Assembly (NCBI RefSeq): GCF_910592395.1 | Contig: NC_088317.1 | Span: 2,790,001-2,854,000, forward strand | Length of the DNA stretch: 64,000 nt | Reading direction: 5' to 3' | Source: Lineus longissimus | Lineage: Eukaryota; Nemertea; Pilidiophora; Heteronemertea; Lineidae | Shown here: positions 27,601-43,926 of the stretch, in pieces | Layout of the letters: every line of letters starts with the position of its first letter | Position numbering within the stretch: the first letter of the stretch is position 1 | Position numbers and translations under genes: made by a program | Notes under the pieces: generated by a model | Told to the model about the DNA's origin: nothing | The model's database searches: none | Seen by the model: only the letters and a program-made list of their open reading frames with translations

Positions 27601-27970
27601 TTACTACATGCATCACCCAAAAAAAGGTGATGCTGGAAAATATCATCATAGCCGACTCATCCATTACAACGAAAGACCACAGAGCATTCAATTGGTTCAT
27701 CCTTGAAACCGAGTTCCGGTGATCAATTTCAATTCTATTCTGAAAAAGAAAACATTTATGGGTAGAAATGCATGATATGCATTGAAAGCCAAAATAGAAT
27801 GAATATCATTCGATATAGGTTATGTACCAAATGACGATATGACCGATTCTTGCGTCAAAATGTTGAGAGAAGATTTTACAAAATACTAACCTTGTGCCTT
27901 GCTTCTTTGATGAGCCACCAATGTCTTCTTTCTCCCCACTCGGGGATGAATTATTCTGCGAACTAGCCAT
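880..27970 (-). CDS. ARRB: Beta-arrestin, 5' part of gene (four coding exons; 3' exons outside window)
   Basis: Non-visual arrestin: binds phosphorylated, activated GPCRs at the plasma membrane, uncouples G protein and recruits clathrin/AP2 and kinases. Coding exons on the minus strand are 27970-27891 (80 nt), 15824-15794 (31 nt), 11072-11012 (61 nt) and 1121-880 (242 nt). Their phases agree (2, 0, 1, 0) and all have GT-AG ends. The joined 138 codons begin [16 protein letters not shown] and run through [44 protein letters not shown] and [19 protein letters not shown] to [11 protein letters not shown], the start of the arrestin N-domain. The [10 protein letters not shown] finger-loop segment and the KRDF.DH polar-core aspartates are present. 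Arrestins are about 400 residues, so roughly two thirds lies beyond position 1. The Ser-rich N-terminal extension before VFKK is longer than in vertebrate beta-arrestins. Family call is very secure; assignment to a particular paralogue is not possible. Confidence 0.95.
4054..4218. repeat. Three-copy tandem repeat, ~52-bp period
   Basis: The unit starts GTCAAGGGATTCC and ends GATGTAGGCTACTTGAT. Copies one and two differ at about one base; the third carries an internal small duplication of AAGGGATTC. This is a young local duplication inside arrestin intron 3. Confidence 0.9.
5950..6245. repeat. Low-complexity T-tract and G/C-run region with perfect palindrome
   Basis: Two long T runs (from 5995 and 6011) are followed by alternating G6/C6 runs. 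Positions 6163-6182 form a perfect 20-base palindrome, AAGGGGGGATATCCCCCCTT. The flanking phrase around 5960-5985 (CCGCCAGGATTAAATTTG with G run) resembles the inverse of a phrase near 25465-25500, suggesting a degraded dispersed repeat. Confidence 0.6.
8523..8745. mobile_element. Palindromic foldback element (MITE-like), copy 1
   Basis: Two arms of about 100 bp are near-perfect reverse complements (outer ends TGTGACTCGCTCTACC and GGTAGAGCGAGTCACA) around a ~23-bp centre that includes CCAAATCAGTTTG. The element is 223 bp, flanked by TT on each side, and has no coding capacity. A second copy of identical length is at 11320-11542. This form fits a non-autonomous DNA transposon with a 2-bp target duplication; the superfamily is not determined. 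Confidence 0.88.
11012..11072 (-). CDS. ARRB: Arrestin coding exon 3 (61 nt)
   Basis: Acceptor ctgttgcag|ATCACTGC and donor CCAGTCG|gtaagt. Encodes [20 protein letters not shown] plus one base, including the conserved YLGKRDF motif and the Asp residues that join the arrestin polar core. Its 61-nt length is not a multiple of three, so skipping it would shift the frame. Palindromic foldback elements lie on both sides, the nearer one 248 nt upstream in intron 2. Confidence 0.95.
11320..11542. mobile_element. Palindromic foldback element (MITE-like), copy 2
   Basis: Same 223-bp length and arms as copy 1, with a few substitutions (for example GTGACCTGCTC at the left end and CACCAACGGTC inside the right arm). 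Flanked by TA on both sides, consistent with a TA target duplication. The asymmetric centre is reverse-complemented relative to copy 1, so the two copies lie in opposite orientation. It lies in arrestin intron 2, 248 bp upstream of exon 3 in transcription order. Confidence 0.88.
12070..12123. promoter_or_regulatory. Two inverted-repeat nuclear-receptor-like sites
   Basis: GGGTCACAGTGACCT at 12109-12123 matches the consensus palindrome GGTCAnnnTGACC (estrogen/steroid receptor type, spacer 3). A diverged copy GGGTCACAGTAACCT lies 39 bp upstream at 12070. They arose with a local ~39-bp duplication. Binding is inferred from the motif only. Confidence 0.35.
15630..15761. repeat. ATG/CTG trinucleotide microsatellite
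   Basis: Mostly ATGATG and CTGCTG units with GTG interruptions, ending in GACGACGATGATGAC. It sits 33-164 bp inside arrestin intron 2. On the minus strand it reads as Ser, Ala, His and Gln runs in the same frame as arrestin exon 2. Confidence 0.95.
15794..15824 (-). CDS. ARRB: Arrestin coding exon 2 (31-nt microexon)
   Basis: Acceptor tttcag|AGTTTTC and donor AGCAAG|gtaagt enclose 31 nt encoding the end of a split Arg codon followed by [10 protein letters not shown]. This is the conserved first beta-strand leader of arrestins; an exon of this size at this place is known in vertebrate arrestin genes. A trinucleotide microsatellite begins 33 nt past the donor and remains in frame if the intron is retained. 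Confidence 0.93.
16133..16163. promoter_or_regulatory. Nuclear-receptor half-site cluster (DR1 plus opposed half-sites)
   Basis: GGGTCA-G-AGGTCA at 16133-16145 is a direct repeat with one-base spacer, the RXR/HNF4/PPAR-type DR1 arrangement. It is followed after six bases by TGACCATGACCT at 16152-16163, two half-sites on the opposite strand. Function is inferred from motif match only; such matches occur by chance in kilobases of intron. Confidence 0.35.
17040..17480. repeat. Degenerate tandem repeat, ~190-bp period
   Basis: Two full units begin GTTGAGAC...GAGACCTTCTGA-like at 17041 and 17222 and share CTAATCCC...CTCTCCAGATC, GTCGCAATCATAT and CCTTAGCTCCCACTGG-like phrases. A partial third unit begins near 17409 (CTTCTAGGAGGATGGGCACC). 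Divergence is substantial, so the array is old. Confidence 0.6.
19187..19950. repeat. Degenerate interspersed/tandem repeats sharing CTGGAGTCAGTCAA
   Basis: The phrase CTGGAGTCAGTCAA recurs near 19190, 19734 and 19870. The phrases GGGCTAGCACT, CAGTGGCTTRGCCTC and CAGCACTGCAGTGGCTTGG recur between them at roughly 110-150-bp spacing. Looks like a decayed minisatellite. Confidence 0.45.
25288..25356 (-). mobile_element. tRNA-derived SINE head (fragment)
   Basis: On the minus strand the stretch reads GGGGGACTTGTGGCTCAGAC, then CTCTCGGCTTTCGATCAAG, then GGTTCGTACCCC. TGGCTCAGACTCTCGG is a fair RNA polymerase III A box and GGTTCGTACCC a fair B box, at tRNA-like spacing. The acceptor ends do not pair, so this is not a functional tRNA. 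No SINE tail or target duplication was recognised. Confidence 0.5.
27891..27970 (-). CDS. ARRB: Arrestin coding exon 1
   Basis: Starts at ATG 27970-27968 and encodes a polar leader ending in KKQGTR, with the Arg codon split (phase 2) at donor AG|gttagt. The reading frame stays open upstream to 28033 with another ATG, which would add 21 residues (NSLYRRTATYSL...). I prefer 27970 because its product resembles other arrestin starts, but the longer form cannot be excluded. The TSS is not visible; a promoter-like cluster lies 1.8 kb upstream at 29.7-29.9 kb. Confidence 0.8.
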
Positions 27971-29732
27971 CGAGAGTCTCTCGTATATCCTCACTAGTGA
28001 ATATGTAGCTGTCCGTCTATATAAGCTGTTCAATGAGACACAGGGCTGGCTCTGTATAAGTCCTGTATGGTAGTCTCAGTGCTAGAGCTTCGTCCTACCC
28101 CGGCCGTGTGGAATGCGATACTATGCTACAATCAAATTGACATCCGTGTTATCTACCAAGCAGGTATTGATTCTGAATGCATAAGGAACAAAACGATTGG
28201 CCGCTATTCCTCGCTGAAACGCACACAAATGCACACGTCGCTCACGAATACTAAATGACACGAGACTAACCAGTGTCAGACATGTCAGGTTGAACTCCCC
28301 GTGTTTGTGATGCATGGATAGTTAATACTACTGTGTAACGGCTTTGCTAAGTGAAGTGATTGGTATCGTTTTAGGGTCGACCGTAGGTACAAACATTTTG
28401 ACTAGAACTTGACACCCTTAAGCAATTACTTGTAAACTCCTTGAAAATGAAGCGAATGTCGATTTAAAACATGATATGTGTACACTGCTCTTCGGAAAAC
28501 ATAGAACAGATTCCTACCCTTGAAATAATCATTAGTCTCATTTTGAAACGAGTTCTAATTGCTATTAGGATTTTCAGCCAAGGTGGTACCCAGGGTCAAC
28601 CCTTAAATCGCATGTGTGAATTGTGCAACCAACCACACTGATAAGATCTCCACTTGAGTTTCCATTTACCATTTAACATTTACTTGATTTTTTGCCTAAA
28701 TAGAACATGTAAGTAGCCAAGCTTTCAAGTTGTAACTATCTGATAATGAAACCAATCCTTTCACCTGAAGACTCAAAATAGCAATCAGTGTTTGGGCTTC
28801 CACCGAGATGTATTGACCAGCATCCTTGTACCAAAAAAGAGTGACAGGTTTGTTTTTTTCTGTTTTTTGTCAGCAAAGCAAGACCCGTACATGGCAAATA
28901 GGGATTTGAGTCTGTTGTACCCGCTGGATGAAGGGGGCCCTTAACAATCCAGGGTACAAAGGTAAAAGATGCTCCACATGTCCCCGAAATTGAGTGATCT
29001 TCTTGCAGAGTCTTGGCGTTTTCATGCTTGGCCATGCACTGGCGGCCTGGCCGCCTGCTGTTAGTTAGTGCCTGGCAAACGCCTTCCTTCACAATTTAAT
29101 TATCAAGGAAGCATTTTCCTTGTTCAAGGCCTACTTGGAATTTTATAACAACCTAGTTTACTAAAATGAAAGGAATGATATTCAGTACATCACAACATAT
29201 CATGAGATGGTTAAAGTGACAATATAGGCAGCAGCTGGGCAAGGTAAAGTTAGACGAAGTCACCAATAGGGGTCTCTCATTTCTCACAGTAGACCAAGGC
29301 CTACAATACATCAAAATGATTCACGCTTGTACGAGGACTACATTTAGTGCCAAATCTGACATGACCCCGGACCCTTACTGTGTATATCAGTCACTTGAAT
29401 ATGGCTTAATTGGCCCTCGGCTCCTGCCTATAGTCCCCCTTTCAGAATAACTTTTATACAATTTTAATATGCTCTGCTGAAATGCACTGCATGCAGACAG
29501 CAACATGAACATGAATACAGCATCACCAACACGGGAAGATATTTCTTAAAATAATGCAATAAGTTTACCACTAACTAATTCTAAGCATTCCGTGATCAAT
29601 CAAGTTTATCCATGCGATGCGGTATGTGCGTCCTTGAATTGAGGATTAATTCCTGGACCTTTGTAATCGGCTTATTATATCAAATTTGACACCAACAAAC
29701 TCAACTCGCCTCGCCTTTGCCTGAGCTTCCGT

Positions 29733-29890
29733 GTCACGTGACTTTTCTTAGCTTCTTGACGTCATTATAAAGGAATTCCCTATTCTAATTGTTCCCTATT
29801 CTAATTGGGAATTACCGAATTGCTGTCGTTTCGCTCCCTGACCTTTTCGCCCTCAGTCGTTTCGTTCCTAATCGAAGTCATTTCGCTCCC
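29733..29890 (-). promoter_or_regulatory. Promoter-like cluster: E-box, CRE, TATA-like and GCGAAACGA element
   Basis: In 160 bp there are GTCACGTGAC (29733-29742, a CLEAR-type E-box palindrome), TGACGTCA (29757-29764, perfect CRE), TTTATAAT on the minus strand beside it, a duplicated CCCTATTCTAATTG, and a 67-bp element (29824-29890) made of four GCGAAACGA-type units. The element's orientation matches minus-strand transcription toward the arrestin gene, whose first coding exon is 1.8 kb away. A 5' UTR exon here would be consistent, but none was demonstrated. Confidence 0.45.
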
Positions 29891-30284
29891 CACTATGGTG
29901 AAAACTTTTTCTTTAGGGTGCGGTATAGAAGAGACGGCCAGATTGTACCCGTCTTCACAAGCGTGTTGAGGTGTTAGGTCAGTCCAAAGCAGTAGGCCCA
30001 GAGATGACAGTTGTGGAAGAGACAAGGCCGTGATTGTCTTCCAGAAAATTGTGAGATGCAAAAAGCGCAGCTTGGACCGGCGGGCAGGAAATGCATGCGG
30101 ATTAATCATTCCATGGTCTAAAGGCAGCCAGACCTGGGCCTCTATCCTTCCTATTGACCTGGTCACATTATAGGTTCAGTATGTTTCAAAACATGAACGG
30201 TTGATGATTGCTCCTACTAATCTTTACTCTCGAGCTCGTTCATTGGTCTGCTTTGAGATGGATTATCAGGTGTGGATCTGCTCG

Positions 30285-30495
30285 TGTTGCCCTTGGCTCT
30301 GGGTATAACAGCATTTGTTATTTCGTCAGGTCTGGTTGTGACAGTATCTGCAATCTCATCACGTCTGGTTGTGTCAGCATCTGCAATCTCATCAGGTCTG
30401 GTTATGCCAGCATCTCCTGTCTATCAGGTCTGGTTGTGGCAGCATGTTATGGTATGGGTGTTGCAGTATCTGCTATCACTTCAGGTCTGGTGTTC
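30285..30495. repeat. Minisatellite, ~36-bp period
   Basis: Five to six units with the core TCAGGTCTGGTTGTG followed by CAGYATCTGCAATCTCA. The unit length is a multiple of three, so the minus strand carries a 12-residue periodic peptide (TTRPDEIADTV-like). No gene could be joined to it. Confidence 0.75.
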
Positions 30496-31484
30496 TGATT
30501 TCATGCAATCCCTTTATGAAAATGATCAGGTGTTCAGGTAAAGTTGGAGACAAGGTCCTCCCTGTAGAAACAGAGTGCACTACGTTGGGAGAGTACTCAT
30601 CTAGATCAGACAGAGTACGCATAGTGAAGGGGTATGGCACATCGAGCAAAGGCTTGGTACACTCTCTGGCAACTTTGAGCTGGTAATCTGTGGGACAGTC
30701 TCCGGTCATGTAATGACGAAGCAAAATACAATTTGTAGTGTCTCCTCCAGGGTTGTAACTGTATTCGGAGAGTGTGTGACTTACATACATTAGTATTCAA
30801 TTTGACACATAAAAATCTCTCCGATTTTCATGATCAAGACCCCAGCAGCGTTGCCCCCCCCCCCGCCTGATGAGTTGCAAAAGTACTTAAGTTATGACCC
30901 AATTCAGTATCAGTGTCTCAATGACAGAAATCATTTCTGAAGGACACGCCGGTACGTCCTCCAAGCTGATATATCCGTACGACACTCATCTTCTCTACTG
31001 CTGCCATCTGAGCTAAGAAAATGGAACTAGGCAATTACCAAAAATTAAAAATCTCGCCCGTTTTTAGGGCGGGGGACGATTTACAGCTGGAACCCCTGAA
31101 CCAGCTCCCTCAGATCCGTCATTCATCAAGTCAAAGCAAGCATGAACCTGGTTTAATCTGTGGTTTATCTTATTAATACACTACCTAGCAAGATCCTTAT
31201 ATACTGTGCAAATTCTCTCGGCATTACATCCATGGTGTTAACTCCACTTACGTAGCAGGTGCGTTGCAGGTCAATTGTCTATGCTGCCACCTCTTAGTGA
31301 GGAGAATAACTAGTAGTCCCGGCAAATGTGGAAAATATTGACGCTGTTTACTTCGTCGCACATTTTGTACACGTTGTAGTGAGTTTATTGAGGAGAGTTT
31401 CAGTCGACGCTAACACCACAGTGACAGCTAACAAAATTAATTCGACAAGTTTACTTGCCAAAGTTTTCAATGTTGATGGGGGTC

Positions 31485-31800
31485 CAAGATCGACAGATTT
31501 TCCTGACCTATAAGTTCAAAATATCGCTTTGATTCACCCTTAACAGTGACATCCGGTGGCGCCCTCTAAGATTGAAATATAGACAGATTTCCCTTTTACA
31601 CTAGAAAGTGACCGCTGCGCCCTCTAGGATTCAAATATCACCATATCCCCTTTATATCGACAGATATTCCTATTCGGCAAAGCACTACATCCGGTGGAAA
31701 TATCGAAAAATTTCCCCTTTAACAAGACAAAACTTCCCTTTAACATAAGTTACTAGCGCCCTCTAAGGTCGAAAGATCGACAGATTTTCCTTTAGCAATA
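31485..31800. repeat. Degenerate repeats with GCGCCCTCTA / CGACAGATTT cores
   Basis: Recurring phrases GCGCCCTCTAAG, GAAATATCGACAGATTT and CCCTTTAACA occur four or more times with 60-110-bp spacing. CATCCGGTGG occurs twice. Probably a decayed tandem array. Confidence 0.5.
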
Positions 31801-31867
31801 CACATAGTTGTGAAGAAAAAGCTTCAACCGTCATTGGATTGCCCCACCCGGAAGAAATTGGCATGTT

Positions 31868-31915
31868 GGTATGTGGGTATGTGGGTATGCGGGTATGTGG
31901 TATGTGGTATGTGGT
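31868..31915. repeat. GTATGTGG microsatellite
   Basis: Units of GGTATGTG with one GGTATGCG variant, shortening to GTATGTG at the right end. Confidence 0.85.
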
Positions 31916-33469
31916 TTTAGATACTGTCGCATCTGCCTACGAATGTCTGTCGAGTCATCAAGTCCTCTATCTGCTAATTGATTTACACGACACTGAACCA
32001 TCTTTTATACTTGGTTGTAGCAGGAATTGGGGAAATGATTTTTTAAAAATCGTCGATAAAATGCTTTTACATCGTCTTTGGGCTCACGGAACCTGCCTAA
32101 TGCATTTTCACTGCTCGGCAATGTACATGTACAAGTATGTATGCTAAAGCCAATCCCACATTTTGACAATGCCTGTCATATTGATCATTGACAGAACAAA
32201 GGTCTCCCTTGAGCCGGCCTGGTTCAAGGCAGTGCCCGGATGCTGTGACGTAAAATGTATTGTCTTTGGTCATGATCGGTCGCGGTTGATTTGAACGCCA
32301 GTCAGTTGGTGTGTGAAATGCGGATAACATCGCGGGAACACTTTCTCCGATTTCTAACGTAAAAATGCCTTCAAATTTTCCGAAACAAATCAAAACGGCT
32401 GCAGCAGAAGGTAAGGCACAGTATCTATTCCTGATAAAGGTATGGGTTTGTTTCAAAGGGTTTTTATTGTAGAAATAGTCATACAATCAAGACGAGAATG
32501 AACTGCGCAGTTTGAAATTTCAAGCCAGACATGTTTGAATTATGTACATAACTGTACTTCATGTACATGTTCAACGGCAATTTTAATTGCCATCCCTAAT
32601 GAAATGCCATTTGCTCAAAGAAGCTAACGTCCAAGTCATGATGGTGAAGGAAGTGATCATGTTAAATACGCGCGATGCCATCACTGCTGTTCTATCCTGT
32701 GATGTGGAAATCTCCACTGATTTCATGAAGGTTTGTCTAAATTGACGTAAACAGTTAACAGTTTTAAATTCAACAACCATTCATTTGGCGGCCACTATCC
32801 CGACTGTGGTGTAGCACCCGACTGTAACTGGCATGAAAAGGGGATACGCTGGTTATGGATGTCAGATCGTGGTTCCCTGACCTTTGCAAACAATTTCACT
32901 GGACGTAACCCACGCGGCGACACCGAGGACCGCTGGCTGATCTATTGATATGTTCGTAGTAGGGTGTCAAAGTCGGAGAGAAGAAGAGCCACTCGTCTCT
33001 CGTAGGGGGTTCACTTGGAAGTGTTTGCATTTGTTAGCCTATAAACACAAGATTTTAATCCTTCAGCCTTGGGTTTGGCGGAGAGAACTAATCTTACATA
33101 AGTCCCAGAACAATATCATATGTCTTTATGGCAATATTTATTACTGGGACCCAGTACAGTGCCGTTCTATCCAATATTCTTTGAGGCTGTTGGAAAGACT
33201 TCTTGTCTAAACAGTGCCATTCTGCCCCCTCTAAGGCATACATTGGTAAATGATGAACTGACTGCGAAATGAACGCAGTTGAACACAATGTGAATAATTC
33301 AGTCTCGGTTTCGCCAAAAAGAAGGCGATGTGTATTATTTGATAATGTATATGATCATAATAATCAGGAGACCTTGTGTGGGTGATTTATCCAACATACT
33401 TTGATGTGATTGGAGATGTCACTTTGGCAAAAGTCATTTCTGAAGAACACAGCATCTCCGAAGTTGCGA

Positions 33470-33540
33470 GTGCGAAACGACTTCGATATTTTGGAGCGAA
33501 ACGATTGGGGGCGAAAGAGTCGGGGAGCGAAACAACCGGA
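33470..33540 (+). promoter_or_regulatory. GCGAAACGA element in DKC1 promoter
   Basis: Four units in about 70 bp: GTGCGAAACGACTTCGA, GGAGCGAAACGATTGG, GGGCGAAAGAGTC and GGGGAGCGAAACAACC. It ends 100 bp before the DKC1 start codon. Matching copies precede PIN4 (51420-51490, same strand) and lie at 29824-29890 (minus). Its position suggests a core or proximal promoter element. Confidence 0.55.
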
Positions 33541-33557
33541 TACCTCCCACCATAGCA

Positions 33558-33602
33558 ACTCTCCAGTGACAATGTTTTTCAGAAAACGTGTTACTGGAGA
33601 GT
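33558..33602 (+). promoter_or_regulatory. Hairpin upstream of the DKC1 start codon
   Basis: Arms ACTCTCCAGTGACAATGTTTT and AAAACGTGTTACTGGAGAGT-type sequence pair over about 20 bp, with one bulged A, two G-T wobbles and a four-base loop (TCAG). It lies between the GCGAAACGA element and the ATG at 33641, so it may be in the promoter or the 5' UTR. Confidence 0.5.
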
Positions 33603-33640
33603 GGTTCAGGGTGCGCGCGATTCCACACGTGGGCTTGAAA

Positions 33641-40972
<7,332 letters not shown>

Positions 40973-42575
40973 GACATCTACGTGTTCTTGACAACGATCT
41001 GACTGCCAGCCTTGTTTGTGAGACTTGATGGGATGCACTAGTGAAAGTTACATTTCATGCCTTTGTGTATCAAGGCAAATGAGGTGCAAAAAGAATCTGT
41101 CTCGGCTCCTTGACTGGGTGGTCTGCATGTGCGAGTTGAATTTGCTCAGAATTTTGGGGGTGCTTAAGTAGTGTTGGATGATTGGAATTGTCCAGAAGTA
41201 TGTATATAGAGTGATGGTGTCGTAGAGAGTAGACAAAAGAGGATAAGGTTTTTATGTGCTGTCGACTCCAGCTATCTTCTTGGGGTTTGCAGTGAACGCA
41301 AGTTGGTGAAGTTGGCCAAAATATTTTCCTCGTCGATGTGTCCTGTAGGTGAATTCTGTGTTGGTTGTAGGACCAGATCATGATTTTGCTTCTGATGTGA
41401 ACAATGGATTTGTTTGGGGATATAAATTAAGTTTCTCACTCTCTGTATAATTGTCTGATCATACAAAAGCCTAGTTTCTTAACCTATTAGACTCTAGTTA
41501 TTAGATTTAGCTCATTAATGGCTGTGGGTCAGTGTAAAGTGTCTTTAAGATTGTCCTTTGAGATAGTTACTATGACAGCCGATGCCTGCATTTGTTGGGA
41601 TGCTAGAAGTTCACTATCAAAGTAGATATTAGAAAGCTATATTATTGGCTACTGAAAGTTACTGCGTTCTGTTTGCTTTGGGAAATGATACTGCCGATTA
41701 ATTGTACAGTTATGTGATTTAATACGATTTTATCATTCGCCATCACGGCACTGTAAATATTATTAGCAGAAATTGCATTTATATTTTCTAGTACTGGTAG
41801 TCATTGAGAAACTTACAAAAACAACTACATGTATTGTCCTGATAATTGAATTGTTTGTATTTTGTGATATTAGATGTACACTCTGATGAAGGTTGTTTCT
41901 TTGGCGCATTTGATACCACTGTCTCGGGTCTCTTTGTTAGCAACGAGGCCAGCCATCCCTTTACCCGACCTTGTGAAGAGGGGTTATTCCTGGGCAAAGA
42001 TGCTTCATGTTGGGTTCAAAAAGGAAGTTGTTGGTACCAGAAAATGTTATGGTGATGCGTTGAATGTGCACAAAACAGTAAATTCTGAAGATTGCAAATT
42101 CCAAGGTTTTGAGAGAAATGGCGTCTCCACGTGAGCTGTGTATGGTTAGACAACCAATACCAACAGTGCTGTATTGATTTCAATTCTAAAACACCTCAAC
42201 ATAAACAGTGAAAATAAGATTATTTACTGATTTTGACCACGTTCATATTTTGTACCAGTCAAGGCGGTTATGGTTGCAAACTAAACTGCTGCAGCTTGTA
42301 ATACACAGAAAACAAGGCCAGATGGCAAACATGGTGTTCTCATGTGTGGCCATAGACACTGTTAGCTTCGGATGACTTGCATTTTTCTGATGGTTGCAAG
42401 GTTTATCTGATGTGATTTTTTTCTTTCAGTGCTCATGTAGAAAAGGCTTTCTAGAAAAATTGTATTTTTAAACAAGTACAATCATGTACAAGTTGTGATT
42501 TACGACTTGTGCCTTTTATAATTGTCAAGAGAATTGTACATAGTCAAAATAAAAAATATAATTGAAAACACTTCT
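40973..42575 (+). other. DKC1: DKC1 3' UTR with polyadenylation signal
   Basis: AT-rich sequence without supported coding frames runs from the TAA codon at 40970-40972 to AATAAA at 42548-42553, followed by a T/G-rich stretch typical of a cleavage region. No intervening perfect AATAAA was noticed, so the 3' UTR would be about 1.6 kb. Transcript evidence would be needed to fix the end. Confidence 0.55.
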
Positions 42576-43156
42576 AGATTTATTTGTTTTGTTTCTGGTT
42601 TGTGTGCCTGGCTCGCAAATAAATGGCAGCGATCATCATGAGCCAGTGTGAACCATCCCCTAGACTGCTCAATAATAATAAAAGAATAAGGTTTTTAGCT
42701 CGGCTGATAAAGTCAGCGGAGCTAGTCCAATAAGATCAGTGACTTCACCTCTATTTAATCCGAGGGTACGAGGAAGGCCTTCCATATTAACCAACTGACG
42801 AGGTCAATAGGGGGGTACACCCAACAAGCCCCTGAGCCTGCCACTGGTGAAACTCGTCCACTGTTGATCCTTGGAGGAATTATACTTGATGGCGTGACAG
42901 ATCCGAGGCCGAGTCGGTACCAGAGATGGATTACAAAGGAGCGGGCCTAATTGCTAAGTAAACACAATGGCCTTTGTTCGTCCATTGTGTGCGGGGTGTA
43001 ATTGCAGGATTAAAAATAGGGTATTAGCTCGTTGTTTCTCCTGTCAAGTATAATTAATTCCTCCAAGGTTGATCCAATTAGAGAATCGTAACTACTGTCG
43101 TCTGTGTGGGAATACTGATTACCTTCCAAACGATTAAAGGACCCATGGTATAAAAT

Positions 43157-43455
43157 AATTGGCTATACGCGACAGTTGCGCTGTCTCGCGGCAGAAAATG
43201 GAACTGAAATCTTCGTCCAAAACGCTCACTTTCACTTTCTACCGCTAGGTAACACTACTATCGCCTTAGTCACTTTCCTATGAATATTATTAGGCCTTTT
43301 GCATGTCTTGCCAATGACATAAGACACAGGGTGGAGCCTTTAGCTGTATTTACATGCTGTAGTTACTTGCAAATAACCTCGACAGATCTACCATTTTTAT
43401 TCATTTTCAGCACTTGTCAGTCCCAAGAGTGTCCTTAATAGAGCGGTTCTACTGT
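43157..43455. repeat. Direct duplication, copy 1 (~299 bp)
   Basis: Starts AATTGGCTATACGCGACAG and ends GAGCGGTTCTACTGT. It aligns along its whole length with 43927-44219 with roughly one difference per ten bases and a few small indels. No terminal repeats or ORF seen; it may be two copies of one dispersed repeat. Confidence 0.85.
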
Positions 43456-43926
43456 AGTCCTACTGTACTATTTTTGTTCCTCAATCCTTTGCTGTACTTA
43501 CCACTCCAGAGCCAAACAAGGCTAGGGACTCGAATACAGTCCCGCTCGTAATCCTGATTGTCCTTCCTCTATGTACCAGGTGATAAGACAAGGCCTGTCG
43601 ATGGCGTCTGGGGTGTAAATGGGACATCAGAAGCCTATAATAAGAATTAAGCACTCCAAGCAAATGAATTTACTAGCTCTTCTACTGTATAAGAGGGGAC
43701 TGAGGACTTCACTTCCATCCAAGGGACGATGTCACAACCTACTCAACACCAGCCTGAGCATGGGCTCACCACAGGTTGTGACATTGTCCCTATCAACCTG
43801 TTTGCATCATGGTGAACAGAGACGGCTTCTTATTCAGTATGTGCATTCCGGGGGTGGGGGTGGGTCAAGATTGTATTTCACGTTGGACATCGTCAGACGG
43901 CCGGTTGTGACATTGACACAGTATGA

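Larger units (their letters stand above)
15825..27890 (-). other. Arrestin intron 1 (12 kb)
   Basis: Separates coding exons 1 and 2. It contains a nuclear-receptor half-site cluster (16133-16163), a degenerate ~190-bp tandem repeat (17040-17480), repeats sharing CTGGAGTCAGTCAA (19187-19950), a short duplication at 21383-21435 and a tRNA-like SINE fragment (25288-25356). The longest open frame (22099-22500, minus, 133 codons) resembles nothing known. Confidence 0.8.
27971..33469. other. Intergenic region between head-to-head arrestin and DKC1 genes
   Basis: No gene can be assigned. Contents are a promoter-like cluster (29733-29890), a ~36-bp minisatellite (30285-30495), an unexplained minus-strand open frame (30476-30790), C11 at 30854, degenerate GCGCCCTCTA repeats (31485-31800), a GTATGTGG microsatellite (31868-31915) and a weak coding-like stretch at 32097-32410. 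Confidence 0.6.

Noticed and set aside
28736-29092. 118-codon minus-strand open frame upstream of arrestin exon 1
   Set aside because: Composition is not convincing, no homology recognised, and no splice link to the arrestin start.
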